16,374 nt of DNA. Source: SG8-41 sp035259205. GTDB taxonomy: Bacteria > Pseudomonadota > Gammaproteobacteria > Burkholderiales > SG8-41. Made by a program: the position numbers and the translations under genes. The stretch lies in assembly GCA_035259205.1 (NCBI GenBank), contig DATFWO010000242.1, positions 1-16,374 of the forward strand. The letters are read 5' to 3'. This document shows positions 1 to 7,612 of the stretch, one piece after another (positions within the stretch are counted from its first letter, which is position 1; each line of letters opens with the position of its first letter). The notes under the pieces are model-generated. The model worked only from the letters and a program-made list of their open reading frames with translations. It had not been told where the DNA came from and made no database searches.

Positions 1-1
1 G

Positions 2-1258
2 CTGGCAGCCGCGTCGGAGAAGCCCGGGGCGGTGGCGCGACACGACGGCGATGCCGCTGGGGCCATTGCGCGGGCCGCGGGCAAGCTCGAAGCGGTCTAC
101 CAGCAGCCCTTCCTGGCGCACGCGACGATGGAACCGATGAACTGCACCGTGCACGTGACCAAGGGCGAGTGCGATATCTGGGTCGGCACGCAGATCCCGG
201 GCATCACGCAGTCGGTCATCATGAAGGTGACCGGTCTGAAGCGCGAGCAGGTGCGCATCCACAACCACCTGCTCGGCGGCGGGTTCGGGCGCCGCCTCGA
301 GTTCGACGGGACGGTGCGCGCCGTGCGGATCGCCCAGCAGGTCGAAGGACCGGTCCAGGTCATCTGGTCGCGCGAGGAGGACATCCAGCACGACATGTAC
401 CGCCCGTACTACTACGACCGCCTGAGCGCGGGCCTCGACGCCCAGGGCAAGGCGGTAGCGTGGTCGCACCGCATCACCGGCTCGTCGATCATCGCGCGCT
501 ATTCCCCCCCTTGGATCAAGAACGGAGTCGATCCCGACGCTGTCGAGAGCTCGGCGAACCAGCCCTACGGCTTCAAGGACATCCACGTCGACTGGGTCCA
601 GCAGGAGCCGCCGGCCGGCATTCAGACGAGTTGGTGGCGTGGTGTGGGCATCACGCGCGGAACCTTCGTGGTCGAGAGCTTCATCGACGAGCTTGCAGTC
701 AACGCGAAGTCCGATCCACTCGCCTACCGGCTCTCCCTGCTCGACAAAAACCCGCGAGCTGGCGCCGTTCTGAAGACTGCGGCGAAGATGTCGGGATGGG
801 GCGGAAAATTGCCGGCGGGGCAGGGACGCGGGATTGCGCTTTGCACCGGTTTCGGCAGCTTCATCGCGCAGGTCGTTCAAGTCACAGTTGACAAGAAGGG
901 TGCGGTCAAGCCGACGCACGTGTGGTGCGTCGTCGACTGCGGCATCGCGGTCAATCCCGACACCATTGCCGCCCAGATGGAGAGCGGCATTATCTTCGGC
1001 TTGTCGGGTGCGCTCTACGGCGAGATCACCATCAGGGACGGCCGCGTCGAGCAGACGAATTTCGGCGACTACCGGGTGATGCGCATCAACGAGGTGCCAC
1101 AGATCAGAGTGCATCTGGTGAAGAGCAGGGAAGCACCGGGAGGTATCGGTGAACCGGGTACCTCGTGCGTGATGCCTGCGCTCACCAATGCGATCCATGC
1201 GGCCAGTGGCGTGCGGATTCGCAAGCTGCCGGTGGGCGACCAGGCGCGAGCGGTGTAG
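2..1258 (+). CDS. Molybdopterin-binding aldehyde oxidase/xanthine dehydrogenase-family subunit (IorB-like), 5'-truncated by the window edge
   Basis: This is the C-terminal 418 residues of a molybdenum hydroxylase large subunit, the type that hydroxylates N-heteroaromatics or aldehydes with water as oxygen donor. The frame is open from base 2. A GTG at 32 lies inside the conserved region, so it is not the true start. Visible motifs are QQPFLAHATMEPMNCT (visible residues about 34-49), GTQIPG, the cofactor-loop motif GGGFGRR (about 92-98), WWRGVG, VDCGIAVNP, and near the C-terminus GGIGEPGTS, whose Glu matches the catalytic glutamate of the family. The lack of a long N-terminal part is explained by the window edge. 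IorB proteins usually carry a Tat signal and pair with a small 2Fe-2S subunit (IorA), which would lie upstream. The gene is followed after 48 bases by an exported hydrolase on the same strand. The family is secure. The substrate is unknown, and 'isoquinoline oxidoreductase' is only the family name. Confidence 0.9.
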   Translation: MAAASEKPGAVARHDGDAAGAIARAAGKLEAVYQQPFLAHATMEPMNCTVHVTKGECDIWVGTQIPGITQSVIMKVTGLKREQVRIHNHLLGGGFGRRLEFDGTVRAVRIAQQVEGPVQVIWSREEDIQHDMYRPYYYDRLSAGLDAQGKAVAWSHRITGSSIIARYSPPWIKNGVDPDAVESSANQPYGFKDIHVDWVQQEPPAGIQTSWWRGVGITRGTFVVESFIDELAVNAKSDPLAYRLSLLDKNPRAGAVLKTAAKMSGWGGKLPAGQGRGIALCTGFGSFIAQVVQVTVDKKGAVKPTHVWCVVDCGIAVNPDTIAAQMESGIIFGLSGALYGEITIRDGRVEQTNFGDYRVMRINEVPQIRVHLVKSREAPGGIGEPGTSCVMPALTNAIHAASGVRIRKLPVGDQARAV

Positions 1259-1306
1259 CGACGCGGCAGTCGCACTGACGAGGCCACAGTCGGCAAGGAG
1301 CGCAAA

Positions 1307-2071
1307 ATGATTCGTCAACTGATTTTTTGCACCGTGCTTGCCATGGCGCTCACCGCACAGCCCATGCTCGCTGCCGATAAAGGCGTGCGCAACGTCGTGC
1401 TCGTCCATGGAGCGTTTGCCGACGGTTCGAGTTGGGCCAGGGTCATCCCGCTTCTGGAGAAGGCCGGGCTGACTGTCGTGGCCGTCCAGAATCCGCTGAC
1501 TTCGTTCGCCGACGATGTCGCAGCGACCAAGCGCGCGATCGCGCTGCAGGACGGCCCGGTCATCCTCGTCGGGCATTCCTGGGGCGGGGTCGTCATCACC
1601 GAGGCAGGCGCGGATCCGAAGGTGGCCGGACTTGTCTACGTCGCCGCGTTCGCGCCGGATGCGGGGGTGCCGGTAGGCGAGCTGGGTAAGGATTTCCCGC
1701 AGCCCCCGGGTCTCGCGGAGCTGCGTCCTGGCGCCGACGGATACCTGACGATGACGACCAAAGGCGTGCTCGAGAACTTCGCGCACGATCTGCCGATGGC
1801 CCAGCGCAAGCTGATTGCGGCCACGCAGGGCGCCACCAATGGCGCGATCTTCGATGCCAAGGTCGCCAACGTCGCCTGGAAGACCAAGCCGAGCTGGTAT
1901 GTCGTCGCGAGCAACGATCGCATGATCCAGCCGGATCTCGAGCGGAAGTTCGCCCGGGAGATCAAGGCGAAAACGAGCACGATTGCGTCGAGCCACGTGG
2001 CGATGCTGTCGCACCCGGCGGAAGTGGCGAAAGTGATCATCGAGGCTGCGCGCGCCTCAGGTGTCAAGTAG
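1307..2071 (+). CDS. Exported alpha/beta hydrolase (EstC-like esterase fold)
   Basis: A 254-residue alpha/beta hydrolase likely to act in the periplasm on an ester or related bond. A typical Sec signal peptide occupies residues 1-23, with a hydrophobic core followed by PMLA and then ADKG. The oxyanion motif LVHGAFADGSSW follows at 32-43. The nucleophile elbow GHSWGG places Ser91 as nucleophile. Asp204 (SNDRMIQP) and His230 (SSHVAML) complete a plausible triad. Length fits the family once the signal is removed. AAGGAG at 1295-1300 is 6 bases before the ATG, which supports the start. It lies 48 bases after the molybdenum hydroxylase and on the same strand, so it is probably co-transcribed. Relatives include esterases and putative salicylate-esterase-like plant homologues. 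The substrate cannot be inferred. Confidence 0.88.
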   Translation: MIRQLIFCTVLAMALTAQPMLAADKGVRNVVLVHGAFADGSSWARVIPLLEKAGLTVVAVQNPLTSFADDVAATKRAIALQDGPVILVGHSWGGVVITEAGADPKVAGLVYVAAFAPDAGVPVGELGKDFPQPPGLAELRPGADGYLTMTTKGVLENFAHDLPMAQRKLIAATQGATNGAIFDAKVANVAWKTKPSWYVVASNDRMIQPDLERKFAREIKAKTSTIASSHVAMLSHPAEVAKVIIEAARASGVK

Positions 2072-2199
2072 CGTGCCGCTTCGCGTATACCGAATTCCAG
2101 CGCCACGTGCGCATTCATCTCACTGTAAGCAAGCTGCTGCCGACGGTGTTGGAAAGCCCAGCGCTGCTCGCGTGAGGAGCCCAGTCTGTGAATCCATCC

Positions 2200-2206
2200 A
2201 AGGAGG
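2200..2206 (+). promoter_or_regulatory. Ribosome binding site deciding the VOC protein start
   Basis: AAGGAGG stands 5 bases before the ATG at 2212. A GTG at 2188 in the same frame would place this Shine-Dalgarno sequence inside the coding region, so 2212 is the better start. Confidence 0.75.
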
Positions 2207-2211
2207 AAGCC

Positions 2212-2820
2212 ATGGCGGGTAAGATCGATTTCAAGCTCGAGGTACTCGTTCTTCCCGTTGCCGACGTCGATCGGGCCAAGCGTTTTTACGGCGGCCTCGC
2301 CTGGCGGCTCGACGCCGATATCGCCGTAGGCGACTCGTTCCGGGTCGTGCAGTACACGCCGCCCGGCTCACCGTGCTCGATCCACTTCGGCAAGGGGTTG
2401 ACGTCGGCCGCGCCCGGTTCGGCGCAGGGAAACTACCTCGTCGTGTCCGACATCGAGGCCGCGCGCGCCGACCTCATCGGTCACGGCGTCGATGTGAGTG
2501 AAGTGTTCCACAATACCCGGGAAGGCCGACGCAGCGGCCCGGACCCGAAACGGAGCACCTACGCCTCGCGGGCCACGTTCAACGACCCGGATGGCAACGG
2601 CTGGATGCTCCAGGAAATCACCACGCGCCTGCCCGGGCGGGTGGACGCGAACGTCACGAACTTCGCTTCGTCTTCCGATCTCGCGGCGGCGCTCCGGCGC
2701 GCCGCGGCTGCGCACGGCGAGCACGAGAAGCGGACCGGGAAGCAGGACACGACCGGCTGGCCGGACTGGTACGCCGACTACGTGGTCGCCGAGCAGGGCG
2801 GAAAGCCGCTGCCAACATGA
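2212..2820 (+). CDS. VOC/glyoxalase-fold protein
   Basis: A 202-residue protein whose first 140 residues form a vicinal oxygen chelate (glyoxalase/bleomycin resistance/dioxygenase) unit. Residues 8-28 (KLEVLVLPVADVDRAKRFYG) are the first beta strand and helix. CSIHFG near 55-60, the strand LVVSDIEAARADL, and FNDPDGNGWMLQEI at 123-136 complete the fold. Glu10, His58 and Glu135 are candidate metal ligands by position in the fold. The tail (141-202) is polar, with a conserved-looking TGWPDWYADYVVAEQGG stretch often seen in this cytoplasmic subgroup. The start is set by an AAGGAGG at 5 bases. Its stop overlaps the next start as ATGA, which implies translational coupling with the SDR. The fold is clear. 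The reaction (lyase, isomerase, dioxygenase or binding protein) is not. Confidence 0.88.
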   Translation: MAGKIDFKLEVLVLPVADVDRAKRFYGGLAWRLDADIAVGDSFRVVQYTPPGSPCSIHFGKGLTSAAPGSAQGNYLVVSDIEAARADLIGHGVDVSEVFHNTREGRRSGPDPKRSTYASRATFNDPDGNGWMLQEITTRLPGRVDANVTNFASSSDLAAALRRAAAAHGEHEKRTGKQDTTGWPDWYADYVVAEQGGKPLPT

Positions 2821-3542
2821 ACCTGGAGCTCGCCGGGCAAACCATCGTGGTAATCGGCGGCAGCTCGGGCATCGGGCTTGAGACGGCCCGGCGCGCCCGC
2901 GCCGAAGGGGCAGACGTCATCCTCACTGCGCGCGACGCGGAGCGCCTGAAGCGCGTCGGCCAGGAGATCGGGGCGAGCGTCGTCGCTTTCGACGCCACGG
3001 ACTTTGAACGGCTCGGGAGGTTCTTCGAAGAGCTGCCGGCGCCTGTCAACCACGTGCTGGTTACCGGTTCCGGTCCTTACTATGCCCTGCTCGCGGAGTT
3101 CGACTTCAACAAGGCACGCCGCAACGTCGAGTCACATCTACTGTTGCCGCTGCAGGTCGCCCGCAACGCAGTGGGCAAGGTTCGACCGGGAGGGACCTTG
3201 CTTTTCATGGGTGGCACTGGTGCCCGCCGCGCCGCACCGGGCCTCGCGTTGATCTCGGCCCTCACGGCCGCTGGGCCCGCCCTGACGAAGAGCCTCGCAC
3301 TTGAGCTCGCGCCCATCCGCGTGAACCTCATCGCGGCGGGATTCGTGGACACTCCGCTTTCGGCGGCGATCCTCGGCGACCAGCTGGACGCTCGCCGTGA
3401 GCACCTCCGCAAGACGCTGCCGATCAGGCGAGTCGTCGGTCCGACGGACATTGCCGCACTGGCCGTTCATCTCATGGCCAACACGGCGGTCACCGGCGCG
3501 ACCTTCGATATCGACGGCGGCCAGCAGCTCGTCGAGGGCTGA
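2817..3542 (+). CDS. Atypical short-chain dehydrogenase/reductase lacking the YxxxK pair
   Basis: A 241-residue Rossmann-fold SDR, presumably NAD(P)-dependent and cytoplasmic. The dinucleotide motif GGSSGIG is at 14-20, the beta-2 loop ARD at 38-40 suggests NADP preference, and the C-terminal VTGATFDIDGG (225-235) is typical of the classical group. Aligning the helix ahead of LTKSLALELAPIRVN with ordinary SDRs puts Ile146 and Thr150 where the catalytic Tyr and Lys should be, and no Ser sits at the usual position about 13 residues earlier (the local sequence is MGGTG). This resembles a known divergent SDR subgroup that also lacks the canonical Tyr, so it is probably not simple decay. The start overlaps the VOC stop by 4 bases (ATGA) and has no strong binding site of its own. 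It may be a reductase with altered chemistry or a non-catalytic partner. Confidence 0.88.
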   Translation: MNLELAGQTIVVIGGSSGIGLETARRARAEGADVILTARDAERLKRVGQEIGASVVAFDATDFERLGRFFEELPAPVNHVLVTGSGPYYALLAEFDFNKARRNVESHLLLPLQVARNAVGKVRPGGTLLFMGGTGARRAAPGLALISALTAAGPALTKSLALELAPIRVNLIAAGFVDTPLSAAILGDQLDARREHLRKTLPIRRVVGPTDIAALAVHLMANTAVTGATFDIDGGQQLVEG

Positions 3543-3570
3543 GCCCGTCCCGCAGGCCTGGTGGAGATAG

Positions 3571-4866
3571 ATGATGACCGAGCGCGCGAAAGTCCGCCCT
3601 GACGTCTGGCTTGCGGCGGGCGTGAGAACGCCCTTCGCCAAGGTTGACGGTCCGCTCAGCCGGCTGGACGCCATCGAGCTCTCTTTGCCCGTCGTGCGCC
3701 ACATGGTGAGCCAGCTGCGGGGCGGCGCGCCCGACTTTGCAGTCTGGGGCACGGTTGTTCCCAGCCTGACCTGGAGCAACATCGCGCGCGAGGTGCTGAT
3801 GGACGCCGGCGTTTCTCCATCGATTCCCGCCTTCTCCACGGTCATGGCGTGCGCTACGAGCATGATCGCAGCGATCGAGGCGGCCGGGATGATCGATGGC
3901 GCCGGTCGCACGCTCGCGCTCGTCGGTGGGGTCGAGAGCCTGAGCCGGGTCCAGCTGGGGCTGGACCAGCGGCTCTCGGACTGGATACGCAAGTTTCAGC
4001 AGACGCGCTCGCTCGCCCAGAGGGTTTCGCACTTCGCGGACCTGAAAATAGGTGATGTCAGGCTCTACATCCCCTCTATCACCAATCGCACGACGGGCAT
4101 GAGCATGGGAGAGCATAGCGAGATCACGGCTAGGGAATGGGGCATTGCGCGGACGGACCAGGACAGGACAGCGCTCGAAAGCCACCAGCGTGCCGTCGCT
4201 GCGTGGGATCGCGGCTTCTTCGACGATCTCGTCATTCCGTTCGGAGAGCTGCGTCGCGATACGATTCCGCGCAAGGACACTTCGCTGGAGAAGCTGTCGC
4301 GGCTTGCGCCATCCTTCGATCGAACGAGCGGACACGGGTCGCTGACCGCCGGCAACTCTTCGTCGCTGACCGACGGCGCGGCCGGCTTGTGGGTCGCCTC
4401 GACCGAGGGTCTTGCGCGGTTGCCGCCCGGCACGCCCACGGCCCGGCTCATCGACTGGGAGATCGCCGCAATCGATTTCCGGACCGAAGGGTTGTTGATG
4501 GCGCCGGCATATGCGATTCCACGGCTTCTTGCGCGAAACGCGCTCATGTATGCCGATATCGATCTCTGGGAAATTCACGAAGCCTTCGCCGCCCAGGTCC
4601 TGTTCCACATCAGGGCCCTCGAAAGCCCGGATTTCCTGCGCGGCAAGGCTGGGGTTGAGGCGCAGCTGGGAGGCTTCCCGCGGGAGCGAGTCAATCCGAA
4701 CGGCGGAAGCGTCGCGCTCGGGCATCCGTTCGGCGCAACGGGGGCCAGAATACTGAGCCAGGCGGTGAAGGAGCTGGCGGCCCGCCCGGCCGGGCAGCGA
4801 TGCATAGTCAGCATCTGCACTGATGGCGGACAAGGGGGCGTTGTGCTCCTGCAAAAGCAAAGTTGA
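3571..4866 (+). CDS. Thiolase-family acyl-CoA C-acyltransferase
   Basis: A 431-residue thiolase, the usual length, which would cleave 3-ketoacyl-CoA with CoA or run the reverse condensation in the cytoplasm. All four active-site positions are present: nucleophile Cys94 in VMACATSM, His337 in WEIHEAFA, His385 in NPNGGSVALGHPFGATGAR, and Cys416 in CTDGGQGG. The last motif is usually CIGGGQG. GGAG at 3563-3566 is 4 bases before the first ATG. A second in-frame ATG at 3574 is 7 bases away and equally possible. The gene begins 28 bases after the SDR and is followed by a cysteine hydrolase. Being next to an SDR and a crotonase-fold gene suggests a beta-oxidation-like ring or chain degradation, but the SDR and crotonase are both unusual, so the chain length and direction are open. 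Confidence 0.92.
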   Translation: MMTERAKVRPDVWLAAGVRTPFAKVDGPLSRLDAIELSLPVVRHMVSQLRGGAPDFAVWGTVVPSLTWSNIAREVLMDAGVSPSIPAFSTVMACATSMIAAIEAAGMIDGAGRTLALVGGVESLSRVQLGLDQRLSDWIRKFQQTRSLAQRVSHFADLKIGDVRLYIPSITNRTTGMSMGEHSEITAREWGIARTDQDRTALESHQRAVAAWDRGFFDDLVIPFGELRRDTIPRKDTSLEKLSRLAPSFDRTSGHGSLTAGNSSSLTDGAAGLWVASTEGLARLPPGTPTARLIDWEIAAIDFRTEGLLMAPAYAIPRLLARNALMYADIDLWEIHEAFAAQVLFHIRALESPDFLRGKAGVEAQLGGFPRERVNPNGGSVALGHPFGATGARILSQAVKELAARPAGQRCIVSICTDGGQGGVVLLQKQS

Positions 4867-4923
4867 GCCCCGCAACTCAGCGAGCGTCCGATCCGTGGAT
4901 ATGATTGTTGGAGAGAGGCAAAA

Positions 4924-5544
4924 GTGACCTACGACAAGCTGCTCACCGCGCTTCTGGTGATCGACCCATACAATGATTTCATCTCGGAGGGCGGCAAGGT
5001 GTGGGACCGCATCAAGGGTGTCGCCGAGGCGAATGACTGCGTTCCCCACATGCTTCAAGTCATGATCGCGGCGCGCAAGGCAGGACTGCGCGTCTTCTAT
5101 GCGCCGCACCGCCGCTACCGCCCCGGGGATTACGAGACCTGGAAGTACATCGCACCCGTCCAGAAGGCGGCCTGGTCGCGCAGGGTCTTCGAATACGGGA
5201 CGTGGGGCGGCGAGTTCCGCAGCGAATTCGCGCCCCAGCCGGGGGACATCGTGGCCCAGGAGCACTGGTGCTCGAGCGGCTTCGCCAACACCGACCTGGA
5301 CCTGCAGCTCAAGAAGCACGGCATCCACAAGCTCATCGTCATAGGGCTCATCGCGCACACCTGCGTGGAAGCGACGGTGCGCTTCGCCGCCGAGCTGGGC
5401 TACGAGGTCGCGCTGGTGAAGGACGCGACCACGGACTATTCGGACCGGGAGATGCACGCGGCGCTGGAAGTCAATCTGCCGAACTACGCCAGCGCCATCG
5501 TGACCGCCGACCAGGTCGCCGGGTCGCTCTCGTCCCTTTCCTGA
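4924..5544 (+). CDS. Isochorismatase-like cysteine hydrolase
   Basis: A 206-residue member of the isochorismatase/nicotinamidase fold, hydrolysing an amide, vinyl ether or carbamoyl-type bond in the cytoplasm. Asp14 in LLVIDPYNDF is the catalytic acid and Cys147 in GLIAHTCVEAT the nucleophile, with the cis-peptide region just before it. Where nicotinamidases carry a catalytic Lys, this protein has the EHWCSSGF segment (113-120). That EHW form is seen in a separate subgroup of cysteine hydrolases, so nicotinamidase activity should not be assumed. The start is GTG at 4924, with GGAGAGAGG at 4910-4918 five bases upstream. It lies 57 bases after the thiolase and 20 before the crotonase gene, on the same strand, so it is part of the run. 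Confidence 0.88.
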   Translation: MTYDKLLTALLVIDPYNDFISEGGKVWDRIKGVAEANDCVPHMLQVMIAARKAGLRVFYAPHRRYRPGDYETWKYIAPVQKAAWSRRVFEYGTWGGEFRSEFAPQPGDIVAQEHWCSSGFANTDLDLQLKKHGIHKLIVIGLIAHTCVEATVRFAAELGYEVALVKDATTDYSDREMHAALEVNLPNYASAIVTADQVAGSLSSLS

Positions 5545-5550
5545 AACAGC

Positions 5551-5556
5551 GGAGGA
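5551..5556 (+). promoter_or_regulatory. Ribosome binding site deciding the crotonase-gene start
   Basis: GGAGGA is 8 bases before the ATG at 5565. There is no comparable site before the internal ATG at 5631, so translation should begin at 5565 and include the signal peptide. The same frame is open far upstream (to 5202), but that part overlaps the cysteine hydrolase. Confidence 0.75.
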
Positions 5557-5564
5557 AATTTCAC

Positions 5565-6452
5565 ATGAAAGCCGTTCGAGTGATGGTGGCCGCCGCGCTG
5601 ATCGTCGGCTTCCTGGCCGATGCGCGCGCGATGGATTTCGAGACCCTCAAGGTGCAGAAGGAGGGAGGTGTCGTGCTCGCGGAAATCAAGGCTCCGCCCA
5701 TGAATCTTCTGGGGCCGGAGCTGGTCCGCGATCTCGTCTCGCTCATCCAGCAATCCGAGGCCGACCAGTCGGTGCAGGTGCTCGTGTTCAAGAGCGCCGA
5801 TCCCGACTATTTCATCTCCCACGTGGACGTGACCAAGATCAAGGAGTACCGGGAGGAGGCGGCGAGGCTGACCGGCGAAGCGTCGATCGCCTCCCTGTTT
5901 CGCTATCTGAGCACGACGCGCCTCGTCACTATCGCGCAGATCGCGGGCCGCGTGCGCGCCGCCGGCAGCGAGTTCGTGCTGGGCTGCGACATGCGCTTCG
6001 CCGCGCGGGAGTCGGCGATCTTCGGCCAGCCGGAGCCGGGGCTCGGTACGAACCCCGGCGCAGGCGGCATTCAGCACCTCGTGCGCCTCATGGGCCGCGC
6101 TCGGGCGCTCGAGGTCATGTTGAGCGCGGACGACTACAACGCGGAGCTGGCCGAGCGCTACGGCTGGATCAACCGGGCGCTGCCGGCGCGCGAGCTCGAC
6201 GGTTTCGTCCGGTCGCTCGCGCACCGGATCGCCGGATTTCCCGCCGCCGGCCGCGTCCTGGTCAAGGAGCGAGTGAATGCGATCGCGCTCGCACCGGCGG
6301 AGGATTTCCGTCGCGATTCCGATCTCTTCGCCGAGGTCGTGCGCAGCCCCGAGGCCCAACGCCAGATCAAGGCCGCGTTCAAGCGCGGCTTCCAGACCCG
6401 GGAGGCGGAAATGTCCCTGGGCAAGCTATTGGGCGAATTGTCCGACCGCTGA
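5565..6452 (+). CDS. Crotonase-fold (enoyl-CoA hydratase/isomerase family) protein with a signal peptide
   Basis: A 295-residue protein. Residues 23-295 form a crotonase fold, the family of CoA-thioester hydratases and isomerases. Glu136 (AAGSEFVLGCDM) and Glu157 (FGQPEPGLGTNPGAGG) match the two catalytic glutamates of enoyl-CoA hydratase. The oxyanion-hole regions differ from consensus: FISHVDV has His86 where Gly is common, and RAAGSE has Ala133 in place of the middle Gly. Residues 1-22 look like a Sec signal peptide: Lys2, Arg5, a hydrophobic run 7-18, and ARA as an A-x-A cleavage site before Met23. Such enzymes are normally cytoplasmic because CoA is, so either the protein is exported with another role or the hydrophobic extension is not cleaved. 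A start at the ATG at 5631 would give an ordinary cytoplasmic protein beginning MDFETLKV. Confidence 0.87.
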   Translation: MKAVRVMVAAALIVGFLADARAMDFETLKVQKEGGVVLAEIKAPPMNLLGPELVRDLVSLIQQSEADQSVQVLVFKSADPDYFISHVDVTKIKEYREEAARLTGEASIASLFRYLSTTRLVTIAQIAGRVRAAGSEFVLGCDMRFAARESAIFGQPEPGLGTNPGAGGIQHLVRLMGRARALEVMLSADDYNAELAERYGWINRALPARELDGFVRSLAHRIAGFPAAGRVLVKERVNAIALAPAEDFRRDSDLFAEVVRSPEAQRQIKAAFKRGFQTREAEMSLGKLLGELSDR

Positions 6453-6504
6453 TCGAATGCCCCATGAACAGGAAGAAAACAACCTATGATAGACGGCTCT
6501 TCGC

Positions 6505-6510
6505 AGGAGG
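6505..6510 (+). promoter_or_regulatory. Ribosome binding site favouring the 6515 start
   Basis: AGGAGG stands 4 bases before the ATG at 6515. The in-frame ATG at 6464 has no purine-rich site upstream, so the shorter protein is preferred, although the spacing is on the short side. Confidence 0.6.
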
Positions 6511-6514
6511 CCTG

Positions 6515-7612
6515 ATGACCGAAAGGATCGATCGAGTCCGGCGCCGCATTCTCGGGAGCACCCTCACGACGATCGCCGCTCCAGGCATGCTGATGGCGGG
6601 TTCTACGCGCGCGCAAAGTGAAAAGCCGCCGCGGGCACTTCAACTGCCCGTTGAAGGTGAAATGCCCTCCCTGGGTGGTGCAACCGGGTGGCTCAATTCG
6701 CCGGCACGGACCGCGGCGGGGCTGCGCGGGAAAGTCGTCCTGATCGATATCTGGACCTATACCTGCATCAATTGGCTCCGCACACTGCCGTATGTTCGCG
6801 CGTGGGCCGGGAAATACAAGGATCAGGGACTGGTGGTGATCGGCGTGCACTCGCCCGAGTTCGAGTTCGAGAAGAATCCCGATAATGTCCGCCGGGCCGT
6901 GACGGAAATGAGCATTAACTATCCCGTCGCGATCGACAGCAACTTTGCGATATGGAAGGCTCTCAAGAATCAATACTGGCCCGCCCTCTATTTCGTCGAC
7001 GCGCAAGGGCGCATCCGCCATCATCACTTCGGTGAGGGCGAATACGCCCAGTCCGAAATCGTCGTTCAACAGCTGCTCTCGGAGGCAGGCGCAGGCGGCA
7101 TCGACCGCAAGCTGGTTTCAGTTGATGCCCGCGGGGCGGAAGTCGCAGCCGACTGGGGCAATTTGAGGTCTCCGGAGACCTACGTCGGTTACGGGCAGAC
7201 CGAGAATTTTTCGTCATCCGGCGGTGCAGTATTGGACAAGCGTCACGTATATGCTGCTCCGGCGCGGCTGGGGCTCAACAGTTGGGCACTTTCCGGCGAT
7301 TGGACGTTGACGAAGGGGTTTGCAGCGCTGAACACGCCCAATGGGCGAATCGCGTATCGCTTTCATGCGCGTGATCTTCATCTCGTGATGGGGCCTGCGG
7401 CGCGAGGGGGCCCGGTGCAATTTCGAGTGTTCATCGATGGCCGGCCGCCGAGCGCCAATCGCGGGGTCGACGTTGACGAAGGGGGAAACGGACGGGTTAC
7501 GGAACAACGGTTGTATCAATTGATACGACAACAGCCGCCGATCCGGGAGCGACTGTTCGAGATCGAGTTCCTGGATTCCGGCGTGGAGACTTTTGTTTTC
7601 ACGTTCGGCTGA
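6515..7612 (+). CDS. Exported thioredoxin-like protein with DipZ-type C-terminal domain and a CxxW active site
   Basis: A 365-residue protein with an N-terminal RRRILG followed by a moderately hydrophobic stretch to about residue 30, which suggests a Tat or Sec signal and a periplasmic location. Residues about 40-195 are a TlpA/DipZ-like thioredoxin domain: KVVLIDIWTYTCINW, then VIGVHSPEFEFE and the cis-Pro region YWPALYFVD. The usual CxxC is C84-I-N-W87, so only one Cys remains and a normal disulfide exchange cycle is not possible. Variants with CINW occur in relatives I recall, so the change is probably fixed in a subfamily. Residues about 225-365 (VGYGQTENF, ALSGDWTL, DLHLVMGP, FEIEFLDSGVETFVFTFG) resemble the carbohydrate-binding-like C-terminal domain of DipZ. 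The membrane CcdA-like part of DipZ is absent. An earlier in-frame ATG at 6464 would add 17 residues. It may be a peroxidase-like or chaperone protein. Confidence 0.85.
   Translation: MTERIDRVRRRILGSTLTTIAAPGMLMAGSTRAQSEKPPRALQLPVEGEMPSLGGATGWLNSPARTAAGLRGKVVLIDIWTYTCINWLRTLPYVRAWAGKYKDQGLVVIGVHSPEFEFEKNPDNVRRAVTEMSINYPVAIDSNFAIWKALKNQYWPALYFVDAQGRIRHHHFGEGEYAQSEIVVQQLLSEAGAGGIDRKLVSVDARGAEVAADWGNLRSPETYVGYGQTENFSSSGGAVLDKRHVYAAPARLGLNSWALSGDWTLTKGFAALNTPNGRIAYRFHARDLHLVMGPAARGGPVQFRVFIDGRPPSANRGVDVDEGGNGRVTEQRLYQLIRQQPPIRERLFEIEFLDSGVETFVFTFG

Noticed and set aside
2072..2211. A possible coding remnant in the 140-base gap after the alpha/beta hydrolase (a frame ending at the TGA at 2174)
   Set aside because: It reads as plausible protein for about 33 codons but matches nothing I know and has no start or binding site. 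Chance is the simpler explanation in GC-rich sequence.
3490..5457. A 655-codon open frame on the minus strand opposite the thiolase and cysteine hydrolase genes
   Set aside because: It lies wholly antisense to genes with intact catalytic motifs, is rich in Arg, and shows no recognisable domain. It is a shadow of GC-rich codon bias.
5202..5564. N-terminal extension of the crotonase frame
   Set aside because: It is out of frame within the cysteine hydrolase gene and has no motif. A strong binding site at 5551 marks the real start.
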